Positions 9,998-19,577 of a DNA stretch of 64,000 nt are shown piece after piece. Position 1 is the first letter of the stretch. Every line of letters begins with the position of its first letter. Source of the DNA: Microvirga puerhi (GTDB lineage: Bacteria > Pseudomonadota > Alphaproteobacteria > Rhizobiales > Beijerinckiaceae); contig NZ_JAIRBM010000007.1 in assembly GCF_020089865.1 (NCBI RefSeq), positions 62,001 to 126,000 of the forward strand, in the 5' to 3' direction. Under the pieces are notes generated by a model. It saw only the letters and a list, made by a program, of their open reading frames with translations. It was not told where the DNA came from and made no database searches. Both the position numbers and the translations under genes were made by a program.

Positions 9998-11407
9998 GTG
10001 GGCGTGAACGAGAAGCGATTTTTCACAAGGGGCCGAATATTCTTCGGTGCCATGACTTCGGTCCTCGTACTGGTGAGTGCGTCGGGCGCGTCGGCGGAGA
10101 CGTTGGACAGCGCCTTGGCTCGGGCCTACGGTAACAATCCTTCGCTGAATGCGCAGCGCGCCAGCGTGCGCGCGACCGACGAGAATGTGTCCCGCGCCAA
10201 GTCGGGCTATCGGCCGCAGGTCAATGCCTCGGCTGATATCGGCCGCACTTATTCGAACATAAAGCGTCCGGCCACGGCGGGCTCCTCCGGGGGGGAGAGC
10301 TTTCTGACGCCGCGTGGCTACGGCATCGAGATCGATCAATCGATCTTCAACGGGTTTAGGACCGTAAACTCGGTGCGCCAGGCCGAATCGCAGGTCCTCG
10401 GGGCCCGCGAGACCCTCAGCAACAACGAACAGAACACCCTGTTCGATGGTGTGACCTCCTACATGAACGTCCTTCGGGACACCGCGATTCTCGATCTCCA
10501 GCGCAACAACGTCGAGGTTCTCGATGAGCAGTTGCGTCAGACCCGGGACCGGTTCAACGTCGGCGAAGTCACCCGGACCGACGTGGCCCAGGCAGAATCT
10601 CGTCTGGCGGCTGCCCGTTCTCAGGTAAGCTTGGCAGAATCCAACCTGCGCACCAGCATCGCCCAATATCGTCAGGTGATCGGTGTCGAGCCTCGCTCCC
10701 TGGCGCCCGGCCGCCCCTTGGATCGTCTGCTCCCGAAATCAGTCGAAACGGCCCTCAAGGTCGCGCTGAACGAGCATCCGGCCATCAAGGCGTCGCAGCA
10801 TGGCGTCGATGTGGCTGAGCTGCAGGTCAAGATCGACCAGGGCGCGCTTGCGCCCCAGCTTGGTGTGCGGGGGCAGGTCGCGCAGCGATATGACAGTCAG
10901 ATCGGCGGAGACCGGATACTGGACGCATCCGTGACCGCTCAGCTGTCGGTTCCGATCTATGACGGCGGCGTCGCCTATGCGACGACCCGGCAATCCAAGG
11001 AGACGGCCGGTCAGCGTCGCCTCGAGGCCGATTCGATTCGCGATCAGGTCCGCGCGGCCGTGGTCTCCTCCTGGGGACAGCTGGAAGCCGCTCGGGCGCA
11101 GATCGTCGCGGCTCAGGCCCAGATCGATGCTTCGGAAACCGCTCTTAACGGCGTCCGCGAGGAGGCCCGCGTGGGCCAGCGCACGACCCTCGACGTGCTG
11201 AACGCTCAGCAGGAATTGCTCACTGCGCGCGTCAACCTCATCACGGCGCAGCGTGATCGTGTCGTCGCCTCATACGCTGTTGCCCAGGCCATGGGCCGCC
11301 TGAATTCACGGGCCCTCGGCTTGTCCGTGAATCATTACAGCCCGACGATCCACTACGATCAGGTCAAGGATCTGTGGGGCGGTCTGACCACGCCTGACGG
11401 TCGTTAA
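9998..11407 (+). CDS. tolC: TolC family outer-membrane efflux channel
   Basis: This 469-residue protein is a TolC-type trimeric channel linking inner-membrane exporters to the outside. A signal peptide ends near Ala-Ser-Ala before ETLDSALARAYGNNP, the usual mature start. Two outer-membrane-efflux repeats follow, with the conserved FNVGEVTRTDVAQAESRLA and its counterpart VGQRTTLDVLNAQQELLTA. The start is a GTG; another GTG two codons later is equally possible. No pump genes lie beside it, which fits a channel shared by several exporters. The order Pcm-like, tolC, popZ, valS is one I recognise from Rhizobiales genomes. Confidence 0.94.
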   Translation: MGVNEKRFFTRGRIFFGAMTSVLVLVSASGASAETLDSALARAYGNNPSLNAQRASVRATDENVSRAKSGYRPQVNASADIGRTYSNIKRPATAGSSGGESFLTPRGYGIEIDQSIFNGFRTVNSVRQAESQVLGARETLSNNEQNTLFDGVTSYMNVLRDTAILDLQRNNVEVLDEQLRQTRDRFNVGEVTRTDVAQAESRLAAARSQVSLAESNLRTSIAQYRQVIGVEPRSLAPGRPLDRLLPKSVETALKVALNEHPAIKASQHGVDVAELQVKIDQGALAPQLGVRGQVAQRYDSQIGGDRILDASVTAQLSVPIYDGGVAYATTRQSKETAGQRRLEADSIRDQVRAAVVSSWGQLEAARAQIVAAQAQIDASETALNGVREEARVGQRTTLDVLNAQQELLTARVNLITAQRDRVVASYAVAQAMGRLNSRALGLSVNHYSPTIHYDQVKDLWGGLTTPDGR

Positions 11408-11534
11408 TCTATTCTTAAAAAAGGCGGGCAGCGTTGATTTCCGAAGCGCTGCCTCGCTTGCTTCTGCTCATGTCCATGAAATACTGAACGCCTCTGAAAG
11501 CGTTTGATTCTAACCCTTTGAGCGGATGCGGCGT

Positions 11535-12167
11535 ATGAGTGCAGTCAATCCGAAGGCTCAAGAGCCTTCGATGGAGGAAATCCTGGCTTCGATCCGGCGC
11601 ATCATCGCCGACGATCAGGAAGGACTGCGGGCCGTCGAGGCGAGCCGCGCTTATCCGGAGCCGGTTCCGTTCCGCACCGCGCGTGATTCCGGAGAGCGTT
11701 CTTCTCATCCTCAGGTCATCCCCCTCACGGTTCCTGATCCGCAGGAGCCGGAGGATATGCTCGGCCTTCTCGTCCACGGTGAGGCGGCGGAGGACACGCT
11801 CCCGCTCGATATCCCTTCTGCTGAGCCTTTCGAGATGGAGGAGGCAAGGTCCGAGGTCTCCGATCTTTTGGATGTGTATGTTGAGTCTTCTGAGCGGGAG
11901 ACCCGAGGCGCTGGGATGTCGCAGGGGGCTACCGCTCCGGCGGATGGCGAGGACACGCTTCTGTCCGGCGTGGCCGATGCGGCCGTCGCAGCATCCTTCG
12001 GGCGGCTTGGCGCGACGCTGACGGCCAAGACTCCGCAGACGATGGAAGGCTTCGTCGCCGAGATGTTGCGTCCTCTCCTCAAGGATTGGCTCGACGAGAA
12101 TTTGCCTGCCCTCGTGGAGCGACTCGTTCAGGCCGAAATCGAGCGTATTGTCCGCGCGCGTCGCTGA
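11535..12167 (+). CDS. popZ: Polar organizing protein PopZ (DUF2497)
   Basis: PopZ assembles a matrix at the cell pole that anchors the chromosome origin and cell-cycle regulators. The diagnostic parts are the N-terminal helix EPSMEEILASIRRIIADD and a C-terminal block containing MLRPLLKDWLDENLPALVER, both needed for partner binding and oligomer formation in the family. Between them is an acidic, proline-containing linker of about 120 residues with little conservation, as expected. The length of 210 residues is close to that in relatives. An ATG nine bases upstream is in frame. The presence of divK elsewhere in this window fits the same polarity network. Confidence 0.92.
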   Translation: MSAVNPKAQEPSMEEILASIRRIIADDQEGLRAVEASRAYPEPVPFRTARDSGERSSHPQVIPLTVPDPQEPEDMLGLLVHGEAAEDTLPLDIPSAEPFEMEEARSEVSDLLDVYVESSERETRGAGMSQGATAPADGEDTLLSGVADAAVAASFGRLGATLTAKTPQTMEGFVAEMLRPLLKDWLDENLPALVERLVQAEIERIVRARR

Positions 12168-12258
12168 GTTGCGCGGGCATCGGTTGACTTCGCCCGATCC
12201 GTCCGGTTTGTAGCCGACATGATGCGCGCCGTTGCGCGCCAAACTGCCGGTATTCACC

Positions 12259-14967
12259 ATGATGGACAAGACCTTCGATCCCGCTGCCGTCGAGGCGCGT
12301 ATTTCTTCCCTCTGGGATGAGGCCGAAGCTTTCAAGGCCGGTCGTCCGGATCGCAAGGACGCGGCTCCCTATACGATCGTCATCCCGCCGCCGAACGTGA
12401 CGGGATCGCTCCACATGGGGCACGCCCTCAACAACACGATCCAGGACATCCTGTGCCGCTTCGAGCGGATGCGGGGCCGGGACGTGCTCTGGCAGCCAGG
12501 CATGGACCATGCCGGCATCGCCACGCAGATGGTGGTGGAGCGCCAGCTCATGGAGCGCCAGATCCACCGCCGGGATCTCGGCCGTGAGGCGTTCGTGGAG
12601 CGCGTCTGGGAGTGGAAGGCTGAGTCCGGTGGCCGGATCAAGGACCAGCTCAAGCGTCTCGGCGCCTCCTGCGATTGGTCGCGGGAACGCTTCACCATGG
12701 ACGAGGGCCTTTCCCGCGCCGTGCTGAAGGTCTTCGTTGATCTTTATCGGCAGGGGCTGATCTATAAGGACAAGCGCCTCGTCAACTGGGATCCCAAGTT
12801 CCAGACCGCAATCTCGGACATCGAGGTGCAGCAGGTCGAGGTGAAGGGCAACCTCTGGCATATCCGCTATGCCATCGAGGGGCAGCCCGGCCGGTTCATT
12901 ACCGTCGCCACCACGCGTCCCGAGACCATGCTGGGCGACGTGGCCGTGGCTGTTCACCCGGAAGATGAACGGTATAAGGATCTGATCGGCAAGTTTGCCA
13001 TCCTGCCGCTCGTGGGACGGCGCATCCCCATCGTGGCGGACGAGTATTCCGATCCGGAGAAGGGAACCGGCGCGGTGAAGATCACTCCCGCGCACGATTT
13101 CAACGACTTCGAGGTGGGCAGCCGCCACAAGCTGTCGCTGATCAACATCTTCGGCCCGGAAGCGCAGCTCAATCTCAATGGAAACGAGGATTTCCTCGAA
13201 GGTCTTCCTAAGACGGACGATCTCAAAGCAGTGCTCGCCCTCGACGGCCTGGATCGTTTCGAGGCGCGCAAGCGCATCGTCGCCATGCTCGAGGAGCGCG
13301 AAGTTCTTGCCCAGATCGAGCCGCATACGCACATGGTACCGCACGGCGATCGCTCGAATGCTGTGATCGAGCCATATCTCACGGATCAATGGTACGTGAA
13401 CGTGAAGCCGCTCGCCGACCGGGCTCTCGCCGCAGTGCGCAATGGCAAGACCAAATTCGTGCCTGAGAATTGGGAAAAGACGTATTTCCAGTGGCTTGAG
13501 AACATCGAGCCGTGGTGTGTCTCACGCCAGCTCTGGTGGGGACACCAGATCCCCGCTTGGTATGACCCTGAAGGCAACGTCTTCGTCGCCTCGAGCGAGG
13601 AGGAGGCCAAGGTCGAAGCGCGTGCGAAGCATGGTCGCGACGTTGAACTTCGCCGTGACGAAGATGTGCTCGATACGTGGTTCTCCTCGGCGCTTTGGCC
13701 GTTCTCCACCCTCGGGTGGCCGGACAAGACGCCGGAACTGAAGCGCTACTACCCCACCAACGATCTGGTCACCGGCTTCGACATCATCTTTTTCTGGGTT
13801 GCCCGGATGATGATGATGGGCCTCCATTTCATGGACGAAGTCCCCTTCGACACGGTCTACATGCACGCCCTCGTCCGCGACGAGAAGGGCGCCAAGATGT
13901 CCAAGTCGAAGGGTAACGTCATCGATCCTCTGGAGGCCATCGAGCAATATGGTGCAGACGCCCTGCGCATGACGCTCGCCGCCATGGCGGCCCAGGGGCG
14001 CGACATCAAGCTCAGCCTCCAGCGCGTCGAAGGCTATCGCAATTTCTCGACCAAGATCTGGAACGCCGCCCGTTTCGCGGAGATGAACGAGTGCCGCCGT
14101 ATGGCCGGCTTCGATCCGAAGTCCGTGACCGAAACCCTCAACCGCTGGGCGCTCAGCGAATGCGCCAAGGCGATCAATGAGGTCTCCGCCGGCATCCAGG
14201 CCTATAAGTTCAACGAGGCGGCGCTGGCAGCTTATCGCTTCGTCTGGAACGTGTTCTGCGACTGGACGCTGGAGCTCGCCAAGCCTGTGCTCCAGGGTGC
14301 GGATTCTTCAGCCAAGGACGAGACCCGCGCCACCATCGCCTTCATTCTCGACGAGATCTGCAAGCTGCTCCACCCCTTCATGCCCTTCCTCACGGAGGAG
14401 TTGTGGGAGGTGAAGGGGCAGGAGGGTCCGAAGCGCGAGTCCGTCCTGGCGCTCGCTCTCTGGTCCAACCTCGATCATCTCATCGATCCGAAGGCTGAGG
14501 CCGAGATTGGATGGGTGGTCGATCTGGTGACCGAGATTCGCTCCGCGCGCTCGGAAACGAACGTGCCTGCGGGTGCGCAGATTCCGCTCGCTCTAGTGTC
14601 GGCATCCGCTGATGTGCAGGGTCGGGTCGGCCGCTGGGGCGATATCGTGAAGCGTCTGGCGCGTCTGTCCGACATCACCTTCGTGGATGCAGCGCCCAAG
14701 AGTTCGATCCAGCTTCTCATTCGGGGCGAGGTCGCGGCATTGCCCTTGGAGGGCGTGATCGATCTCGCGGCTGAACGCGCACGCCTCGCCAAGGAGATCC
14801 AGAAGACGGAAGTCGACATCGGTAAGATCGACGCGAAGCTCGGAAATGCCGATTTCATCAAGCGGGCGCCGGAAGAGGTGATCGACGAGCAGCGCGAGCG
14901 CCGCGACGATGCCGCTGCGCGCAAAGCGAAGATGGAAGAGGCGCTGCGTCGTCTCCAGGATGCGTAA
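12259..14967 (+). CDS. valS: Valyl-tRNA synthetase
   Basis: This class I synthetase of 902 residues charges tRNA-Val. The HIGH-type motif is HMGH at residues 52-55 within PPPNVTGSLHMGHALNN, and KMSKS is at residues 546-550. An editing domain that hydrolyses Thr-tRNA-Val lies between them. The C-terminal coiled coil that grips tRNA is visible over the last 70 residues, rich in Glu, Lys and Arg. A TTG 27 bases upstream is in frame but has no advantage. The gene is followed by an intergenic palindromic repeat. Confidence 0.97.
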   Translation: MMDKTFDPAAVEARISSLWDEAEAFKAGRPDRKDAAPYTIVIPPPNVTGSLHMGHALNNTIQDILCRFERMRGRDVLWQPGMDHAGIATQMVVERQLMERQIHRRDLGREAFVERVWEWKAESGGRIKDQLKRLGASCDWSRERFTMDEGLSRAVLKVFVDLYRQGLIYKDKRLVNWDPKFQTAISDIEVQQVEVKGNLWHIRYAIEGQPGRFITVATTRPETMLGDVAVAVHPEDERYKDLIGKFAILPLVGRRIPIVADEYSDPEKGTGAVKITPAHDFNDFEVGSRHKLSLINIFGPEAQLNLNGNEDFLEGLPKTDDLKAVLALDGLDRFEARKRIVAMLEEREVLAQIEPHTHMVPHGDRSNAVIEPYLTDQWYVNVKPLADRALAAVRNGKTKFVPENWEKTYFQWLENIEPWCVSRQLWWGHQIPAWYDPEGNVFVASSEEEAKVEARAKHGRDVELRRDEDVLDTWFSSALWPFSTLGWPDKTPELKRYYPTNDLVTGFDIIFFWVARMMMMGLHFMDEVPFDTVYMHALVRDEKGAKMSKSKGNVIDPLEAIEQYGADALRMTLAAMAAQGRDIKLSLQRVEGYRNFSTKIWNAARFAEMNECRRMAGFDPKSVTETLNRWALSECAKAINEVSAGIQAYKFNEAALAAYRFVWNVFCDWTLELAKPVLQGADSSAKDETRATIAFILDEICKLLHPFMPFLTEELWEVKGQEGPKRESVLALALWSNLDHLIDPKAEAEIGWVVDLVTEIRSARSETNVPAGAQIPLALVSASADVQGRVGRWGDIVKRLARLSDITFVDAAPKSSIQLLIRGEVAALPLEGVIDLAAERARLAKEIQKTEVDIGKIDAKLGNADFIKRAPEEVIDEQRERRDDAAARKAKMEEALRRLQDA

Positions 14968-14974
14968 ATAAGAA

Positions 14975-15120
14975 CGTCATTCCGGGACGCACCGGAGGTG
15001 CGGGCCCGGAACCTATGACCACTAACATTGCAGGATGAGATGCTGCGGTAGGCGAGCATCTTGTTCGTTAGACTCAGTGATTATGGGTTCCGGGTTCCGC
15101 TACGCAGCCCCGGAATGACA
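14975..15120. repeat. Intergenic palindromic repeat between valS and mntH
   Basis: The element opens with CGTCATTCCGGGA and closes with CCCCGGAATGACA, its near-perfect reverse complement. Inner arms also pair: CCCGGAACCTATGACCA near 15005 with TGATTATGGGTTCCGGG near 15077. It therefore folds into one long imperfect hairpin between two convergent genes. Elements with these same ends are scattered through many Rhizobiales genomes. It could act as a bidirectional transcript stop, but its main identity is a dispersed repeat. Confidence 0.8.
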
Positions 15121-15126
15121 GGTCTC

Positions 15127-16473
15127 TCACCCAATCACGAAATCGATCAGCAGCTTCATGTTGAGCGCCACGATCACCGCTGCGATTACCGCGGCGGCAG
15201 TCGTGAGCCAGCGCGGCGAGACGAGCGGGCCCATTTTCTGCCGTGACGCGGTGAGCGTCACCAGGGGGATGACTGCGAAGGGCAGTTGAAGGCTCAAGAC
15301 AACCTGGCTCAGGATCAGGAGCCGCGCGGTGCCGCTCTCGCCGTAAGCGATCGTGACCGCGGCAGCCGGAACGATGGCAAGGCCGCGGGTAATGAGACGC
15401 CGAAGCCAGGGCGCCAGGCGGAAGTTGATGAAGCCTTCCATGACGATCTGGCCTGCCATGGTGGCGGTCACCGTCGAGTTCAATCCGCAGCACAGCAGGG
15501 CAATGCCGAAGAGCGTCGGCGCGATGGTCGCTCCGAGCAGGGGCGCCAGCAGCGTGTGCGCTTCACCAATCTCCGCGATCTCGGTCCGCCCGGTCTTATG
15601 GAACGCAGCAGCCGCGAGGATGAGGAGCGATGCGTTGATGGTAAGTGCGAACATCAGCGCGATGGTGGAATCGAGCGTCGCATAGCGCAGCGCTTCTCGT
15701 TTCTCTGGCAGTGAATCGCCATAGGCGCGCGTCTGGACGATGCCGGAATGCAGGTAGAGATTATGCGGCATGACCGTCGCGCCGAGGATGCCGAGCGCGA
15801 GATAGAGCATGTCCGGATTGCGCACGATCTCCGTCGTCGGCGCAAAGCCGCGCAGGACCTGCCCCCATTCCGGATCCGCCAGGGCGATCTGGACGCCGAA
15901 GCAGACGGCGATGACGCCGAGAAGCGCGATGACGAAGGCCTCGACCCAACGGAATCCTAAATTCTGCAGATAGAGGATGAGGAAGACGTCGAGGGCGGTG
16001 ACCACCACGCCGATCTCGAGCGGCAGGCCGAACAGCAGGTTGAGGCCGATGGCCGTTCCGATGACCTCGGCTAAGTCCGTCGCGCAGATCGCAAACTCCG
16101 CCAGGGCCCATAGAACCCATGACACCGGCTTCGGATAGGCATCCCGGCAGGCCTGGGCGAGGTCCCGTCCCGTCGCAATCGCCAACCGTGCACAGAGGGC
16201 CTGGAGCAGGATCGCCATGACGTTGGAAATCAGCGCGACCGAGAGAAGGGCGTAGCCGTATCGTGAGCCTCCGGCCAGGGACGTCGCCCAGTTGCCGGGA
16301 TCCATGTACCCGACGGCGACAAGATAGCCGGGTCCGAGGAACGCGACGGCGCGGCGCCACTTCGATCCAGGCCGGACTGCGATGGAGCGGCTGACTTCCG
16401 GCAGCGATGGCAGACGGCGAGCGTGACGCCAGCCGGCATCGGGAGCAAGGGAAGTGGGGCGCGGCGCGTCCAT
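15127..16473 (-). CDS. mntH: NRAMP-type Mn(II)/divalent metal transporter
   Basis: This 448-residue inner-membrane protein is a proton-coupled importer of Mn(II) and related metals. The metal-site motif DPGN is at residues 58-61 ([16 protein letters not shown]), and the second ligand motif MPHNLYLHS is present about halfway. About eleven hydrophobic segments follow a 40-residue cytoplasmic tail. A perfect dyad directly upstream of the start codon suggests metal-dependent repression. The neighbours are unrelated: valS converges on it and a carboxylase gene diverges from it. Confidence 0.95.
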   Translation of the reverse strand: MDAPRPTSLAPDAGWRHARRLPSLPEVSRSIAVRPGSKWRRAVAFLGPGYLVAVGYMDPGNWATSLAGGSRYGYALLSVALISNVMAILLQALCARLAIATGRDLAQACRDAYPKPVSWVLWALAEFAICATDLAEVIGTAIGLNLLFGLPLEIGVVVTALDVFLILYLQNLGFRWVEAFVIALLGVIAVCFGVQIALADPEWGQVLRGFAPTTEIVRNPDMLYLALGILGATVMPHNLYLHSGIVQTRAYGDSLPEKREALRYATLDSTIALMFALTINASLLILAAAAFHKTGRTEIAEIGEAHTLLAPLLGATIAPTLFGIALLCCGLNSTVTATMAGQIVMEGFINFRLAPWLRRLITRGLAIVPAAAVTIAYGESGTARLLILSQVVLSLQLPFAVIPLVTLTASRQKMGPLVSPRWLTTAAAVIAAVIVALNMKLLIDFVIG

Positions 16474-16489
16474 CGAACGTCTTTCTGCA

Positions 16490-16508
16490 GTTGCAAGTTA
16501 TTTGCAAC
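16490..16508. promoter_or_regulatory. Putative manganese-responsive operator of mntH
   Basis: GTTGCAA and TTGCAAC form a perfect 7-5-7 inverted repeat, 17 bases before the mntH start codon. In Rhizobiales, mntH is repressed by the Fur-family manganese regulator Mur at AT-rich dyads that contain TGCAA, so this is the natural candidate. The dyad is seen directly; the regulator is inferred and was not found in this window. Confidence 0.65.
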
Positions 16509-16741
16509 AAAAGGTAGTGGGGAATTCTGGCCGCGACAAGGGGTATTTTCCATCTCGCCTCCAGGCGGGGCCTCGATCCGGACCGGCTGGAGAACAGACA
16601 CGGCAGCCCGCAAGGGACGGTCTGGGAACAGGGGAAGCGGTCCCGCGTGTGAGAGCCCGGATGAGGCGTGACAATCGACGCCGGTTTTGCTCTAGGTGAT
16701 GGAGCAACCGGGACATGGTCCCGGGACCTGGGGAGTAGGCC

Positions 16742-18727
16742 ATGCTCGAGAGCGTCCTGATCGCCAACCGTGGCGAGATTGCGTGCCGGATCATCCGCAC
16801 CGCCAAGCGCCTGGGGCTTCGGACCATCGCGGTCTATTCCGAGGCGGACGCGGATGCGCTGTTCGTCAAGATGGCCGACGAGGCGCATCTGATTGGACCA
16901 GCTCCTGCCCGCGAAAGCTACCTGCGCATCGACCGGATCATCGACGTCGCCAAAAGAACTGGCGCGGCATCCGTTCATCCCGGCTACGGGTTTCTCTCAG
17001 AGCGAGCGGAATTCGCCGAGGCCTGTGCCCAGAACGGCATCGTGTTCGTTGGCCCGCCGGCCTCGTCGATCAGGGCCATGGGCTTGAAGGATGCAGCGAA
17101 GGCGCTCGTCGAGAAGGCGGGCGTGCCCGTGGTGCCGGGCTATCATGGAGCGCGCCAGGAAGCGGACTTCCTGCGCGCCAGAGCGGAAGAGGTTGGCTAT
17201 CCGGTTCTCATCAAGGCGGTCGCCGGCGGCGGTGGCAAGGGCATGAGGCGGGTCGAAGGATCGGCCGACTTCGATGCCGCGCTCGAGAGCGCCCAGCGCG
17301 AGGCAACGGGCGCTTTCGGCGATCCGCGCGTCCTCATCGAGAAGTACATCCTCGCACCGCGCCACATCGAGATGCAGATTTTCGCCGATGCGCACGGCAA
17401 TGTCGTGCATCTCTTCGAGCGCGATTGCTCCCTGCAGCGCCGCCACCAGAAGGTGATCGAGGAAGCGCCGGCCCCCGGCATGACGCCGGAGATGCGCGCC
17501 ATCATGGGCAAGGCTGCGGTCGAAGCTGCGCGTGCCGTCGGTTATGTCGGCGCAGGCACGGTCGAATTCATTGCCGACGGTCGCGAAGGGCTGCGTCCCG
17601 ACCGCTTCTATTTCATGGAAATGAACACACGGCTGCAGGTGGAGCATCCGGTGACCGAGGCGATCACCGGTCTCGACCTCGTGGAGCTCCAGTTCCGTGT
17701 CGCATCCGACGAGTCGCTGCCTTTCAGTCAGGACGATCTCACCACTGACGGACATGCGGTTGAAGCGCGCCTCTATGCGGAAGATCCCGAAAAGGAATTC
17801 CTGCCGTCCACGGGCAAGCTCTGGGCTTTGGACTTTCCGGAAGGCGAGGGTATCCGCATCGATACCGGCGTGCAGGCGGGAGACGAGGTGACGCCGTTCT
17901 ACGATCCGATGATCGCGAAAGTCATCGCTCACGCGGAGACGCGGGAAGGTGCGTTGACGAAGCTCGCAGATGCCCTGGGCGAAACGCTCGTTGCCGGGCC
18001 GAAGACCAATGTCGCATTCCTGAGGAAACTCTGCGAGGCGGAGGAGTTCAGGGCAGGACGTTTCGACACGGGCTTCATCGACCGGAACCTCGATGCGTTG
18101 GAAGCCGTCGAGCAGCCGCATGACGACATTGCCGTCATCGATGGCGCCCTGACGCTGATGGAGCGTCAGGCAAGCGAGTTGCAGGTGTCGGAGTTCGGAC
18201 GGTCCGACGAGGTTCGTTCGCCCTGGTCGTTCTCCGATGGCTTCCAGATGTTCGGAAGACGCGAGGGAAGCATTCCGCTTCTGGTCGATGGCAAGCGAGT
18301 CGACGCGCGCGAGATCTTTAGCCCAGAGAATGTCGGATCAAGTGTTGTCGTGATCGGCGATGCGAGGAAATCAACCGACGATCCAGAGATCTCCATCGAT
18401 CGCGAAGTCGAAGTACCCGATGGCGTGTATGTCTTCAGGAACGGTCGCCAGACCTTGGTTCAGTTCTTCGATGCGTTTGATGTGGATCTCGAGCACCTGA
18501 ACGGCGGCGATTCAGTCAGAGCCCCCATGCATGGAAAGCTCGTGGCCGTCTTCGTGAAGCCCGGCGACAGAGTCGAGAAAGGGCAGCGTCTCGCGATTGT
18601 CGAGGCCATGAAGATGGAACATGCCCTTGTCGCGCCGGCCGACGGAGAAGTGGCCGAGATCGCGGCGGAGCCTGGAGCGCAGGTGGCCGAGGGCGCGCGC
18701 CTGATCGTTCTGAAAACCGAGGAATAG
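16742..18727 (+). CDS. Acyl-CoA carboxylase alpha subunit (biotin carboxylase plus biotin carrier)
   Basis: This 661-residue protein joins an ATP-dependent biotin carboxylase (about residues 1-450) to a C-terminal biotinyl domain with EAMKMEH, where Lys624 is the biotinylated lysine. The grasp loop KAVAGGGGKGMR and the active-site stretch EMNTRLQVEHPVTE are intact. It would carboxylate biotin and hand it to a carboxyltransferase beta subunit acting on acetyl-, propionyl- or 3-methylcrotonyl-CoA. The length best fits the methylcrotonyl/geranyl-CoA type, but no beta subunit or leucine-degradation gene is adjacent, so the substrate is left open. The next gene encodes DUF1489. Confidence 0.88.
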   Translation: MLESVLIANRGEIACRIIRTAKRLGLRTIAVYSEADADALFVKMADEAHLIGPAPARESYLRIDRIIDVAKRTGAASVHPGYGFLSERAEFAEACAQNGIVFVGPPASSIRAMGLKDAAKALVEKAGVPVVPGYHGARQEADFLRARAEEVGYPVLIKAVAGGGGKGMRRVEGSADFDAALESAQREATGAFGDPRVLIEKYILAPRHIEMQIFADAHGNVVHLFERDCSLQRRHQKVIEEAPAPGMTPEMRAIMGKAAVEAARAVGYVGAGTVEFIADGREGLRPDRFYFMEMNTRLQVEHPVTEAITGLDLVELQFRVASDESLPFSQDDLTTDGHAVEARLYAEDPEKEFLPSTGKLWALDFPEGEGIRIDTGVQAGDEVTPFYDPMIAKVIAHAETREGALTKLADALGETLVAGPKTNVAFLRKLCEAEEFRAGRFDTGFIDRNLDALEAVEQPHDDIAVIDGALTLMERQASELQVSEFGRSDEVRSPWSFSDGFQMFGRREGSIPLLVDGKRVDAREIFSPENVGSSVVVIGDARKSTDDPEISIDREVEVPDGVYVFRNGRQTLVQFFDAFDVDLEHLNGGDSVRAPMHGKLVAVFVKPGDRVEKGQRLAIVEAMKMEHALVAPADGEVAEIAAEPGAQVAEGARLIVLKTEE

Positions 18728-18781
18728 GATGCGGCGCCACGTCCGCTTCTCCGCCTCCTCCTGCTGTGGTTCGATGATCTC

Positions 18782-19219
18782 ATGCCCCTCCACCTGATCA
18801 AGCTCTGCGTCGGCTGCGATTCCATCACCGATCTCGAAGCATGGATCGAGGAGAACCGTGCGCATCACCGCCGGCTGGGGCGCGACTACGAGCAGACCCA
18901 CACGACTCGCATGGTCCCCAAGCGGGCGGAGGAGCTTCTCGACTGCGGTTCGCTCTACTGGGTCATTCGCGGCCAGATTGCCTGCCGGCAGGCGTTGCTC
19001 GATGTCCGGCCCTTTACGGATGCGGATGGCATCGGGCGCTGCCGCCTTGTTTTAGAACCGAAGATCGTCCCCGTTGAGCCCAGACCCTATCGGCCATTTC
19101 AGGGATGGCGGTACCTCGTGGCCAAGGAGGCACCGCGGGACCTTGACGCGAGGGGCGGTGATCTGGCCATGATGCCGGAAGAAATGCGTCGAGAACTGGC
19201 CGAACTGGGGCTTCTATAA
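18782..19219 (+). CDS. DUF1489 family protein
   Basis: This 145-residue protein belongs to DUF1489, found mainly in alphaproteobacteria and without a known function. It begins MPLHLIKLCVGCDSITDLE and contains HTTRMVPKRAEELLDCGSLY and RPFQGWRYL, the family's conserved blocks. There is no signal peptide or membrane segment, so it should be cytoplasmic. It starts 54 bases after the carboxylase subunit and its stop codon overlaps the start of the next gene by one base, suggesting one transcript. Confidence 0.85.
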   Translation: MPLHLIKLCVGCDSITDLEAWIEENRAHHRRLGRDYEQTHTTRMVPKRAEELLDCGSLYWVIRGQIACRQALLDVRPFTDADGIGRCRLVLEPKIVPVEPRPYRPFQGWRYLVAKEAPRDLDARGGDLAMMPEEMRRELAELGLL

Positions 19220-19497
19220 TGGGACTGGGACGATATCCGCTGGCAACCGGCTCGGCAGCCGTATTGCTCCTGGCGACACTTGTGCCCGCTGCAGCCAAGG
19301 ATTGTCGGATGCCGAAGGCGCCGGCAGGCATCACCCTTCAAGATTCGAAGGGCTGCCGAACAGAGCATCCGTCGAAGAGCGAGGGAGCGGCCTCTCGCGA
19401 GCGTCTTCAGGCGAAAGATGGATTCGTCGATCTCGGCGGCGGGACGCAGGTGCGAATCAGCGGCCGTGTCCGCGCCGAGGCAGGCTTTCGGTATTAG
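19219..19497 (+). CDS. Small secreted protein, possibly a short porin-like remnant
   Basis: I do not recognise a named family. The 92 residues comprise a signal peptide of about 26 residues ending in PAAA before KDC, a basic middle part with two cysteines, and a final stretch GGGTQVRISGRVRAEAGFRY. That end resembles the first beta strand of alphaproteobacterial Porin_2 proteins (GT-x-VRVSGRVR-x-E-x-GY), and it stops exactly there. It may be a reduced porin or simply a small exported protein. Its ATG overlaps the preceding stop codon by one base, which supports real translation. Confidence 0.6.
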   Translation: MGLGRYPLATGSAAVLLLATLVPAAAKDCRMPKAPAGITLQDSKGCRTEHPSKSEGAASRERLQAKDGFVDLGGGTQVRISGRVRAEAGFRY

Positions 19498-19520
19498 TCC
19501 TTCGATCCATCCTCCTTCAT

Positions 19521-19546
19521 GGAACCGCAATGCCGCGATTCGCATT
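19521..19546 (+). promoter_or_regulatory. Weak EcfG-like promoter candidate
   Basis: GGAAC is followed after 17 bases by CATT, one mismatch from the CGTT -10 element of the general-stress sigma factor, and it lies 31 bases before the next start codon. The match is imperfect, so this is only a suggestion. Confidence 0.25.
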
Positions 19547-19577
19547 GGCTTTGCAGTACAGTTGAGTGGAGGTTGCG

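Noticed and set aside
11421..11452. A terminator between tolC and popZ
   Set aside because: GGCAGCG/CGCTGCC can pair, but the only T-run is on the minus-strand side, where no gene needs it.
16625..16650. An EcfG-like promoter before the carboxylase gene
   Set aside because: GGAAC is followed at 16 bases by CGTG, not CGTT, and it lies more than 90 bases from the start codon.
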